Assembly: GCA_016858145.1 (NCBI GenBank)
Contig: JAEHOE010000159.1
Span: forward strand, 62,001 to 126,000
Direction: 5' to 3'
DNA length: 64,000 nucleotides
Source: Edaphochlamys debaryana
Taxonomy: Eukaryota; Chlorophyta; Chlorophyceae; Chlamydomonadales
The translations under genes were made by a program, and so were the position numbers. Of the stretch, positions 55,801 through 64,000 are shown piece after piece. Within the stretch, counting starts at the first letter, position 1. Each line of letters begins with the position of its first letter. The notes under the pieces were generated by a model. The model was not told where the DNA came from. It ran no database searches and was given only the letters and a program-made list of their open reading frames with translations.

Positions 55801-58242
55801 TTGGTCGTTAGGAGCGTGAGTCATGACACTGCTCTTGGCGGTACGCATGCCACCCCACACACCTGGGCGTCCCGGGCCCGACTCCTTCAGTAGGCCATCG
55901 CCAATCCTGTGCAGCGCGGCTCCTCCTCGAGCTGTCCTCACCACAACCGATGGCCCCGCCCCGCCCCGCCGCCGCCCCCACCTGCAGTGTGCGCCCCCCG
56001 CCCCCCACCTGTCCTTACTCCACCCCGCCCCGCACCCCGCCCCCCGGGTCCAGCCCCGCCCCCACCTGCAGGGTGAGCAGCCGCGACAGCGCGTGCGCGT
56101 GGCCCATGTCCCCCAGCACCTGGCGACACACACAGACACACAGACACAGAATGGGGAGGGTCAGGAGGAGGCGGATGCGGAACCTGTAACGGCAGGGTGC
56201 CGTGTGCATGTCCGGGACCTGGGTACCGTACTCCCCGCCGCAGCCTGGCCCCTCCGCCCCTCCCAACGCCTCCCTACGCCCCCTAACCCCTATTCTCCCC
56301 CAAAACACCCGCCCACCCCTCATCCGCTCTCCCCCACCTTGAGCACGCCGTTGACCGCCGTGACGCCCGACTTGTTGACCTGCAGGTGCGGTGGGACGGG
56401 GGAGGAGGGGGGGGAGGGGTGGACAGGCCCCGTTCAAGCTGATCAGGAACGAGCCACCGTCTGGCAAACAGGGAAACCCTCCACTGCCCCAGCCCGCGGC
56501 CCCAGCCCGCAGCCCCCACCCCAGCTCCAGCAACCCAATCACCTCCCCTCCCCTCCAACCCAAATTCCCTCTTCCCCCAAGCGCCCTCTCAACTTAAGCC
56601 CACCCCCCCAAGAGTTCCCCCCAGGCGCCCCCTCACCTCCGCCAGCCGCTGCAGCGTCCCCCCTCCCCTCCCCTCCACTCCCCCCCACCCGTCAAGCCAT
56701 CACCCCAACTCCCCGCCCCCAATCCACCTTCCCCCCCAGGCGCCCCCTCACCTCCGCCAGTCGCTGCAGCGCCGCCGTCACCGCCGCGTCGTCCTCCCTA
56801 TCCACCAGCGCCTCCACCAGGTGCCGCTGGTGAAACACGCCTCCGCCGCTGCCGGCCCGGTGCTGCCGCCCGCGGGAAGACGAAGCGTCGCGGTCGGCCC
56901 TGGAATGCGCTTTGAAGCCCTTGGCGCGCTGCCCCGCCAGCTCGTTGCCTGGAGCAGCCGCGTGGGCGGCGGCGGCGGCGGCAGCGGAGGTGAAGCTGAC
57001 GGCGCGCACCGCCTCTGGCTGGCCCAGCCGCGCGCCGCGGATGGCCCGCGGCGGCGCCGCCGCCATCGCCGCCGCCAGCTCCGCCTCCGCCGCCTCTGCC
57101 GCCGCCAGCTCAGCCTCGCTCGACTCCCAGGCTGGGCCGGGGTCCAGCGGCACAGGCCCCGACCAGTCCGCCTCCCAGCCCCCGTCCTCCTCCTCGTCCA
57201 CATCCCCGGGCCCAAGCCAAGCCCCGCCTGACGTCCCAGGCCCAGGCCCGGCCGCCGTCGCGGGGGCACCCGGCCGCCGCGCCGCAACCACCGCCGCCGG
57301 CGGCGCTGGCGGCGGCGGCAGCGTCAGCTCGAACTCGGGCCCCAGGTACAGGACAACCCGCTGTGGGGCCGCCGCCGCGGCGGCGGCGGAACCCTCTAAA
57401 GACGCAGGGGTGACGGGCGAGACGCCCCAGCCGTCGTCGTGTGCTTCCGAGGCACCGGCGCCTCCGGCTGCGGCTGCGGAGGAGGGAGAGCCGCCCGATG
57501 CTGCTGGTGCGGGTGCGGCGGGGAAGGCCGCATAGCGTCGGCCGGTGGCGCCGGCGACGGGCCCGCCGATGAAGGAGCCCACGATGGGGGCAGCGGCTGC
57601 TGCGGAGGCGGAGGCGGTCGCGGCGAGCTCGGCGCTCTCGCTACCGTGACCCTGAGGTTGGACCCTGCCGTCCTGTCCAGAGGCAGAGCCCTGCCCGGTG
57701 GTGGGCCCCTGGCGGTTCATGAGTCGGCTCCAGATGCTGGTCACCATGCGGGCGGTTGCGGGGGCGTCCACGTACTCGCCGTACAGGGAGCCACCGGCGA
57801 GGTAGCGGCGGGAGATGGGGGGGCGGAGCTTGCGGGCGGAGCCGCGGGGGGCGGGGGGGTCGGCGGGGGAGGGGGCGGGGCTGGCGGAGGAGGAGGCGGG
57901 GGAGGGCGGCGGCGAGAGGAGCGCGCCGCGAGGCGCGGCTGCGGAGGCGTCCAGAAGAGAGGCGGAAGCGTCGGGGGAGGAGAGGGAAGAAGGGGTGGGG
58001 GAGGGTTCTAGGCGCAGGAGCTCGATGTCCGACTCGAGGCCGTGGCGGGTGGGGGCAGGCGCTCGCTGCGGAGCAGCCACAGCCGTGACGAGGGTTGTGG
58101 TCGGGGTGGGGCCGGTGGGGGTCGGCACCGCCCGCGACCTGGGAAGCGGTGCTACGACCGCGATAGGTCGCTGCAGCAACGCCTGTGGCTGCGCCCGTGC
58201 GGTCGGAGGCCCTCCCGCGGAGGGCATTGCGCTCGGCAACAT
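52812..58242 (-). CDS. Pentatricopeptide-repeat (PPR) protein
   Basis: Nine exons (minus): 58242-56752, 56379-56338, 56119-56066, 55772-55666, 55224-55113, 54859-54255, 54100-54057, 53821-53619, 53312-52812, giving 1052 aa in one frame. The first exon (497 aa) is Ala/Pro/Ser-rich and begins with a likely organelle-targeting peptide. The C-terminal half has PPR helix pairs: HTYATAFRGLYHAGRPRMAL, CSALLNLVAAQRNLRLAWSL, YAYNCMAHLAAQHGALDDVI, DSYTYSALVRATAVANRG, THVYNTVMLAMAKTR, DAYTFNALLTAAAHQ, THIGTTLINALRR and TSYICMAAFYATAQRPNDLV. PPR proteins bind organellar RNA and control its processing, stability or translation; the target is unknown. Phase requires a GC donor after exon 7 (ACAG then GCGCGT), a rare but real class; this junction is the weakest. 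The start is the first ATG of the open frame. Confidence 0.78.
53405..53482. repeat. 26-bp tandem repeat, three units
   Basis: Three units of TGGGAATGGTGCTTGATAC-type sequence in the last PPR intron. The composition is unusually AT-rich for the window. No exon-edge similarity was seen. Confidence 0.85.
55290..55319 (-). repeat. Echo of PPR exon 5 beginning
   Basis: 30 identical bases here and at 55187-55216 inside exon 5 (codons for DLGPVACSA). The copy lies upstream of the exon in the direction of transcription, at 103-bp spacing. Confidence 0.9.
56617..56656 (-). repeat. Echo of PPR exon 1 end plus donor
   Basis: 40 bp matching 56732-56771 with one mismatch. It includes the last codons of exon 1 (LQRLAE), the GTGAGG donor and 20 intron bases. 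The spacing is 115 bp. Confidence 0.92.
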
Positions 58243-58847
58243 CCTCGCGGGTTGTTCCCGCAAACTGCTTCCGAGTCCTCTGTTGATCAGAAGTTGTCTA
58301 GTTGCCCTCGCTAGGGGGCTGTATGGCAACGGGGCCTGGCGCGACGACGCTGGGCAGCACGTCAGCCGCCGCGACAATTGCGCCAGGGGCAGGCCACAAT
58401 TGTTGTCTCCGTGTGCTCCTTAGCCAAGTTAAGGGATACCGAGAAGTGGGCAAGCCAAAATAGACCTTGTCTTGCGGTGCTCTGTGGTGGTGGTCTCGTG
58501 CCCAGCGCCGAGGGGTACAGCAGCTGAACCTAGCCTGTAACGAGGCATGTACACTTTACAAGGGGTACCGCAGATGAGCTGGGTCGGCGACGGCAAACTT
58601 CTGGCCGCGCGATGAGGAGAGGTGTGGGAGCCAGTGCCGAACCGCGGCTCAACACGCACCGTCAACATTACTCGTATCGCTATGGGTTGCGGCGACAATC
58701 GTTTGCCTGAAGGCCAACGGACCCATGGACCATCCCGCGTGCCTCCGCCACCACCTCCGCCCTCCGACCCCGTCGAAAGCCACGCCTTGCAATTAAGGAT
58801 GACCAAATTCCCTACCGCAGTCCCCGGGCGCAGTCCCCTCGAGCCGC
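58243..58847. other. Intergenic, PPR 5' side and neighbour 3' UTR
   Basis: 605 bp between the PPR start and the stop of the next minus-strand gene (head to tail). It holds that gene's 3' UTR with a TGTAA signal and the PPR promoter. No exon is supported. Confidence 0.55.
58556..58560 (-). terminator. Candidate TGTAA poly(A) signal
   Basis: Minus-strand TGTAA about 290 bases after the stop of the gene at 58848-61742. The context is CCTTGTAAAGTGTACATGCC. Confidence 0.55.
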
Positions 58848-61742
58848 TCACGCCTTGAGCCCCGCCAGCGCCTGCCGGTCCCACGTGAGCCCATCGAACC
58901 CCCGCCTGCACAGCTCGGGGCAGTACGCGGGCGGCGCCAGGCCCGGTACGACACGTGCTGCCGTACACTGCCGTACGGCGGCCTCGAACCACTCGGGCAG
59001 CCCGCCCCGCTGCAGCTCCGCCGCCAGCCCGGCGGCGAACTCGCTGCGGACCGCCTCTCCCGCCGCCGCCAGCTGAGGGGGCAGGGGAGCACAGGGGGCT
59101 CATGATGCAGGCAGAAGTACAATGCAGGCGAGTGCACGACAGGCAGACCCGCCATGACGTGCCACCGTCTGGCCGGTGTGCGAGCTGCACATTGCCAACA
59201 ACGCGTCGACTGCACTTCCACAGCGCTCAGGTTCAGGCCCGCCATGAGCCCATGACGCGTCGCCAGTCAGCGCTCTGGTGGAGCCCATCGCAACAGGTCC
59301 CCCAATGAGTCATGGCATCAAGCAAGCGGGCTGGCCGTGTGTGCGATCTGTACATGCTAACAACGCATCAGCCCCATACAGGATCATGTGCACGCTTCAG
59401 GCGCGCTTCAGGTCCCCGGTTACGTCCCCCGACGCCCTGTGCACTGCCAACCTGCCCCCCCCCCGCACACGCCCCACCTTGGGCCCGTGCTTGGCGCCCC
59501 CCACGGCGCGCAGAGCGTCGAAGCCGCCTATGGATGCGCACATGAGCGCCACCTGCAGCTCCTGAGAGGGAGGGGGAGGGAGCACGGGGAGGGGGGGAGG
59601 GGAGGAGGCGGTGTGAGGGGAGGGGGGGTAACGGGGCGGTGCGCAAGGGCAGGGGTTGGGAGGGTGTGGCCTATGGGTGCGTAGCAAGAGGGCCTCCTGC
59701 AGCTCCTGAGAGGCTGGGCGGCAGTGGGGTGGGAGGGGGGCGAGAATGGGAGGGAGCTTAGCAGCATTACACGCGGCACCAATGGGAGGCCTCACTCCTC
59801 CGCCTCGAGCTCGCAGGTTCCGGGTGCCATAGCCCCAGCGCCGGTTTTCTGCGTCGCCTCCCCACCCCCCCGCAACACAATGCCGCCCCACCTGCAGCCC
59901 CGCACCGCACGCCCGCACCGCCGCCGTCAGCACCTCGGCCTGGCGGTGCTGGAGCAGCTCCTGGGAGGGGTGGGGGGCGGGGGGAGGAGGGCAGGGGGGT
60001 TGGGTGGAAGGAGGCAATGATGGTGATTATTGGCAGGTTGGCACTGACTTCGTTTGGAGTGCGGCATCCCACGGAGCTTGTCAGTCTGCGGCGTCATGAT
60101 GACGACCCCACGTGGCCCTTCACATGCCTGCCTCCCCACCCCAAGGCCCAGCCCCAGCCCCAACGCCCCAAGCCGAAGCCCCAGCCCCAACGCCCCAGCC
60201 CCAGCCCCAGCCCCAGCCCCAGCCCCAGCCCCAGCCCCAGCCCCAGCCCCAGCCCCAGCCCCAGCCCCAGCCCCAGCCCCAGCCCCAGCCCCAGCCCCAG
60301 CCCCAGCCCCAGCCCCAGCCCCAGCCCCAGCCCCAGCCCCAGCCCCAGCCCCAGCCCCAGCCCCAGCCCCAGCCCCAGCCCCAGCCCCAACGCCCAAGCC
60401 CAAGCCCGCGGCCCACCTGCCACGCCCCCAGCGCCAGCTGCCCCGCCTTGCACCGCCGCAGGTCGCCGCTCGTGGTGCCGTCCTTGCCGTCCGTGGGGGG
60501 CTGGGTGGCGAACAGACCCTCCAGGCCCTCCTGGGGGGCGGAGGGGATGGTGGGATGTGGGTGGGGTAAAGCGTGGAGGCAAGACAAGCACCGTGTCCCC
60601 ACTGGTCGCAGCAACCAGCCCTGGCCATGCCTGGCGCGCCACTTCCAACACGTGCCACCGCAATCTACCTTGGTACATCCCTCTCCCCTCCCCTTCTAAA
60701 ATCACACACCTGCGTGGGCCTCAAGCAAAGTCAACCGACCACCCCACCCACGTGCCCCCCGCCCCCCCCCCATCCCCACCCACTCCACCCCACCAGGGCC
60801 TACCCCACCCCCCACCCCCACCTGTGGGAACTGGTCCTCCTCTAGTGCCCGCACGAACGCCGCCGCCACGGGCCCCGCGTCCGCAGGGGAGAAGGGCGGC
60901 GCCAGCGGCCGGGCCCCGTCGGGCCCAGCTCCCGCTGGGCCCGGCTGGGCCCGCTGCAGCTCCGTGAGGCGGAGTTCAACCGGCAGGGAGGGCAGCTCCG
61001 TGACGTCCAGGTTGGCCGCCTTGACTCGGACGCCCTGGGGGGCATATGGGTGTGTGGTTGTGAAGGGCTGCTCACGTACGCCAGGGAGACGTTATCGTGG
61101 TGCCAAGCGTGAAAAAGGATGGACGGCACACACACGGCCCTTTCACTCCTTGTCCGCGAAGCCCTTCACACACCTGCACTCCCCCCATACCCCATCCCTC
61201 TCACCACCGCCGGGGCATTGACCAGCCTGACCTGACCCACCCACCCAACCACTCTTCCCGGGCACTGGCCCCCCGAGCGCGGCCGCCCAGGCCTCATGGC
61301 CCGGCTGCAACACCCCCACACACACACATTACGCACACATGCGCACCTGCGGGTGGGAGGCCACTGCGCGAGCGGGCGCCAGCAGGCGGACCGGGTAGCG
61401 CGGGGGGTCGGTCTCGGGCTCCCGGGTGGGGGGGCCGGACACCTCACCCACAGCCCCGTTGAGGTAGGGCGTGCCTGGAGTGGGTGGGCGAGTCGGGTGG
61501 GATACTTTCTGTATTGGGGGCCGGTAGTTGATACTGATACGCTGGGGGTAGAGGTGGTCGGCATGCCCCCCTTTGTGAGGGTTGCCATGATGCACTGCGT
61601 TGTGAACGTTTACGTTTACATTAATTACCCCCGCGTAACCCCCAACTGCGTGCCCTGCGCGGCGGCGTCCCCTACCTGTCAGCCCTTTGAGCTTGACCCT
61701 CGAGCCCACGGGAATGGAGGGCGCGGGAGGCCCACCCGCCAT
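58848..61742 (-). CDS. Unrecognised 299-aa protein
   Basis: Seven exons (minus): 61742-61676, 61474-61347, 61034-60822, 60530-60417, 59960-59892, 59561-59478, 59072-58848, exactly 300 codons including the stop. Near the N-terminus, SRVKLKGLTGTPYLNGAVGE, then RYPVRLL and VRVKAANL, resembles a short beta-rich module I associate with various algal proteins of unknown role (by memory, weak). The C-terminal half is helical (LTAAVRACGAGLQELQVALM, FAAGLAAELQRGGLPEWFEA) and reminiscent of armadillo/HEAT-like helices, without a clear repeat. No signal peptide or catalytic motif is seen. The start is the first ATG; the frame is open upstream without an ATG, so an earlier exon is possible. Confidence 0.65.
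59696..59713 (-). repeat. Echo of exon start plus acceptor
   Basis: 18 identical bases (CCTGCAGCTCCTGAGAGG) here and at 59552-59569, where they form the acceptor and first codons (ELQ) of the sixth exon of the 299-aa protein gene. The spacing is 144 bp, upstream in the direction of transcription. Confidence 0.75.
60190..60390. repeat. CCCCAG hexanucleotide microsatellite
   Basis: About 33 perfect CCCCAG units in an intron of the 299-aa protein gene. On the plus strand it could be read as Pro-Ser or Pro-Ala repeats like wall glycoproteins, but it is intronic and antisense. Confidence 0.96.
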
Positions 61743-63383
61743 GGCGTGGGGCCAAGCGTCCGCCTGCCCGGTGGAAGAGGGCAGGATGGGCACCGAAATG
61801 TCGGTCACGCTGCGAGTGGGCCCCGCGGCGCACCAGCGCGACGTCAGCGACCACAGAGCAGCCCGAATGTGAGAACAAAGATAGCTGATTCGGCAGTTCC
61901 GGAGCGTGCTCACGATGGATGGTGAGCGCTTTCGGAGGAGCGGGCCGGATGCCTGTGTCACGGAACTGGAGTTTGCCCTCAGAGCTGTATCGGTCGGCAA
62001 GCAGCGCGGTGCGGTGATGAAGTTTGTCTTCTCGCTGAGCTGCAACTCCTAGCTCTGATCTAAAAGCATATGTTTGATTATCGTTACCCGCAGCGGTGAC
62101 ATAGGTATGGCCCAAAGGCGACCGGGACCGGCACGCCGTATATCCCATCCCATCCCATCCCGCACGCTCTCGGTCCGCGTTACCCGCCCAACCCGGGCTG
62201 CTCGACCCCACTAACTACCTGCATGAGGCAGTACTAGTAGAGGTATGCAGCCAGAAGGACGGCTGCTGTCTGCGGTGAGAAGACTCCACACGCGGGCTGA
62301 GGAGGACAACCGTGCCCGGCATGCCCCAAACCCGGGGGCTACGCCCACCGCCCCAAACCGCAAGACCGTGTTCGCACGGCAGCCACGATTGCTCATTGTT
62401 ATTTACAATGCTGGCCATACACTTATACAGCCCTGAAGGCCAGCGCCATGACCCTGCAAGCCTTGAACAACTGAGCACCTTGCCGCCTGGTCCCAAGCCA
62501 ACAAATTGTTCCCACATGTCCGCAGTCCAGCAACCAGCATCCCCCTCCCAGGTGCCAGCCCTGTCCATTATGCCCGCTTGCACTCTCATCTCGTTCTTCG
62601 ACTCCCGGTATGGAAACAGCAAACCGCAAGCAACAATAGGAATTATATCAGCCCCGGCGGCCCGTGCGTTCCAGCGCCCGCTGCAGCACGGGACCCACGT
62701 GCAGGAGGCATCGTGACCAACGGCCCCGCACAAGGCGCGGCAGCGCTCCTCAGCCACGGGCTGCAGCAGTGCAGGGCTGGAAAGGCCCCAGCCCTCGATG
62801 CAGCAGGCAGTGTGCCCCCCGTCAGCCGGCACTTCTTACGCACACGCCGCTCCAACACGCAGCAACAACAACACAGGCTCTCCAGCGCTCCACGCATGCT
62901 TTCGAACCGCCAGCCTTGGCAGAGCAAAGCCGACCAGATACAATGCACCTCAGGCCTCTACTCTATCCCCCGCCTTGCCACCAGCACACCACCAGCCCCA
63001 CGTTGCTCCCTATTCCTGGCGTAGGCCCCGTCAGAACGCGCGCCCCACGTCAAATGCCCCTTGTCAAATGCTCTCAATGCTGCGGCTCTGGTTGCCTCGC
63101 CGTGGGGCTGGCTTGGAGATGATGGGAAGGCCGGAAGAGATAGCTAATAATGTCTGCCGGGGGCGCTGCCTGGCCCCTCAGCCCCTCACTCATTCTCTCA
63201 GGACTTAAGCACCCGTCTCTCGCCTCCGGACGTAAAGATCCGCCCTCCATGTGAGAAGCGCGAGCCCCCGCACCAATCCAGCGCTGGGAAGGTGCGATGC
63301 GGCGCTCCGCCCGCCCGCCAAAACCCTACTATCCTTGTCCAACCCCTGCCCCTCCCTGCCCTCTTCCCCCGCCAGGCCCCCCC
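61743..63383. other. Intergenic, NFU 3' UTR and promoter DNA
   Basis: Contains the likely long 3' UTR of the NFU gene (63383 to about 62385) and the promoter of the 299-aa protein gene. A 205-codon minus-strand open frame at 62215-62832 has no homology that I recognise and is probably UTR. Confidence 0.5.
62403..62407 (-). terminator. Candidate TGTAA poly(A) signal, NFU gene
   Basis: Minus-strand TGTAA in an AT-rich context (GCATTGTAAATAACAATGAG), about 975 bases after the NFU stop. The UTR would be long but not unusual for these algae. Confidence 0.55.
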
Positions 63384-63935
63384 TCACACAAGCTGGACTG
63401 CCGCAATGCCGGGGATCTTCTCCCGCAGCTTCTGGGTCACGGCCACGCGCACGGTCATGACGTTCGCCGCAGGCCCGGTAATGCGGACTTTGACGATGAC
63501 ACCGTCGATGCCGACCAGCTCCAGGCCACCACCGCCCGTCCCGACCAGGTATGGCCGGATCTCTTCGAGCACGGTGTCCACGTTGGTCGCGTTGAGCTCC
63601 AGCCCCAGCGCCTCCTCAGTGATCTGCTCCACGTCCAGGATTTCAGGAATCTTCTCCATCAAACGCCGCTTGATGCCCATCGTCATCGTCATTGTAGAGC
63701 TGGGGCACGACCCACATGCTCCCTGCAGCTTGAGCTTGACGACCAGGCCGTCAATCTCAATAAACTCCACATCGCCGCCGTCCGCCATCAGGTAGGGCCG
63801 GACCTCGTCCAGCACCCTCTCCACGTTTTCAGGAGTCAGCTCCATGGTCTCCAGCTGCTCCTGCTGGACGGCGCGGACGACGAGGCCTGCTGCCCGGCCC
63901 CGAGGAGCCGCGTAGCCGCTGCGCGCTGACGCCAT
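63384..63935 (-). CDS. NFU: Plastid NFU iron-sulfur cluster scaffold
   Basis: Single uninterrupted frame of 183 aa from the first ATG. The short N-terminus ([16 protein letters not shown]) looks like a transit peptide. Residues about 33-95 form a NifU C-terminal-type domain with GACGSCPSS; Cys74 and Cys77 are the CxxC that holds a 4Fe-4S cluster. A second NFU-like domain follows (about 105-180: [12 protein letters not shown] to [11 protein letters not shown]) but lacks the cysteines. This active-plus-degenerate layout is typical of plastid NFU1-3. The protein carries clusters assembled by the SUF system to acceptors such as photosystem I. The frame stays open without an ATG to the window edge, so a longer start or an upstream exon outside the window is possible. 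Confidence 0.92.
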   Translation of the reverse strand: MASARSGYAAPRGRAAGLVVRAVQQEQLETMELTPENVERVLDEVRPYLMADGGDVEFIEIDGLVVKLKLQGACGSCPSSTMTMTMGIKRRLMEKIPEILDVEQITEEALGLELNATNVDTVLEEIRPYLVGTGGGGLELVGIDGVIVKVRITGPAANVMTVRVAVTQKLREKIPGIAAVQLV

Positions 63936-64000
63936 GAGCGAGGAAGCCTGCGAGGACGTGCTAGCCAGGCCGTGGCTAGAGAGGCGGTGCGCACTCTGGC
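63936..64000 (-). other. NFU 5' side, open frame to window edge
   Basis: In frame with NFU and without a stop (reading [11 protein letters not shown] just before the ATG), compatible with additional transit-peptide sequence. It is cut by the window end. Confidence 0.4.

Noticed and set aside
60017..60967. Plus-strand Pro-Ser/Pro-Ala repeat frame resembling a wall hydroxyproline-rich protein
   Set aside because: Produced by the CCCCAG microsatellite inside an intron of a well-phased minus-strand gene; no signal peptide or flanking domains.
62215..62832. 205-codon minus-strand frame downstream of NFU
   Set aside because: Lies between the NFU stop and its likely poly(A) signal, lacks motifs, and reads as 3' UTR.

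Overview
This is nuclear DNA of a green alga, most likely a volvocine or other Chlamydomonas-like chlorophyte. The evidence is very high GC, genes split into many short exons by introns carrying long G or C runs, GT-AG introns with GTGAG/GTGGG-type donors, TGTAA-type poly(A) signals, plastid-targeted proteins, and local expansion of MYND-finger genes. No bacterial, organellar or viral gene organisation was seen. All gene models below were spliced by hand from the sequence. In nearly all cases the exon phases close into one uninterrupted frame; exceptions are stated.

Layout. 0.5-4.3 kb (-): secreted plant-type haem peroxidase. 6.8-11.0 kb (-): TIR-domain protein keeping the putative NADase glutamate. 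12.7-20.6 kb (+): NHA/SLC9B-type sodium/proton antiporter with a long low-complexity tail. 21.9-24.5 kb (-) and 24.8-31.7 kb (+): two divergent genes for plastid-type TPR proteins sharing a 314-bp promoter; the second resembles plant SLOW GREEN 1. 31.7-34.5 kb: gene-poor DNA holding a non-autonomous hAT element with a perfect 8-bp target duplication. 34-52.7 kb: a rearranged block with two direct copies (about 6.3 kb) of a two-gene unit (MYND finger plus an unrecognised helical protein), one inverted truncated copy and one scrambled fragment. A trypsin-like serine protease gene lies between the copies. 52.8-58.2 kb (-): PPR protein. 58.8-61.7 kb (-): an unrecognised 299-aa protein. 63.4-63.9 kb (-): plastid NFU iron-sulfur scaffold.

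The most unusual signal is structural. In five genes on both strands, introns contain tandem copies of the edge of the neighbouring exon together with its splice site. Upstream copies carry acceptor plus exon start; downstream copies carry exon end plus donor. They range from single echoes of 14-50 bp to a 20-unit, 2.1-kb array in which every unit repeats nine codons and a 5' splice site. This looks like a local mode of intron growth by tandem duplication across splice junctions.

The genes do not form a pathway. Several encode plastid proteins (two TPR, NFU, probably the PPR protein). The MYND block is the dynamic, duplicating part of the window.
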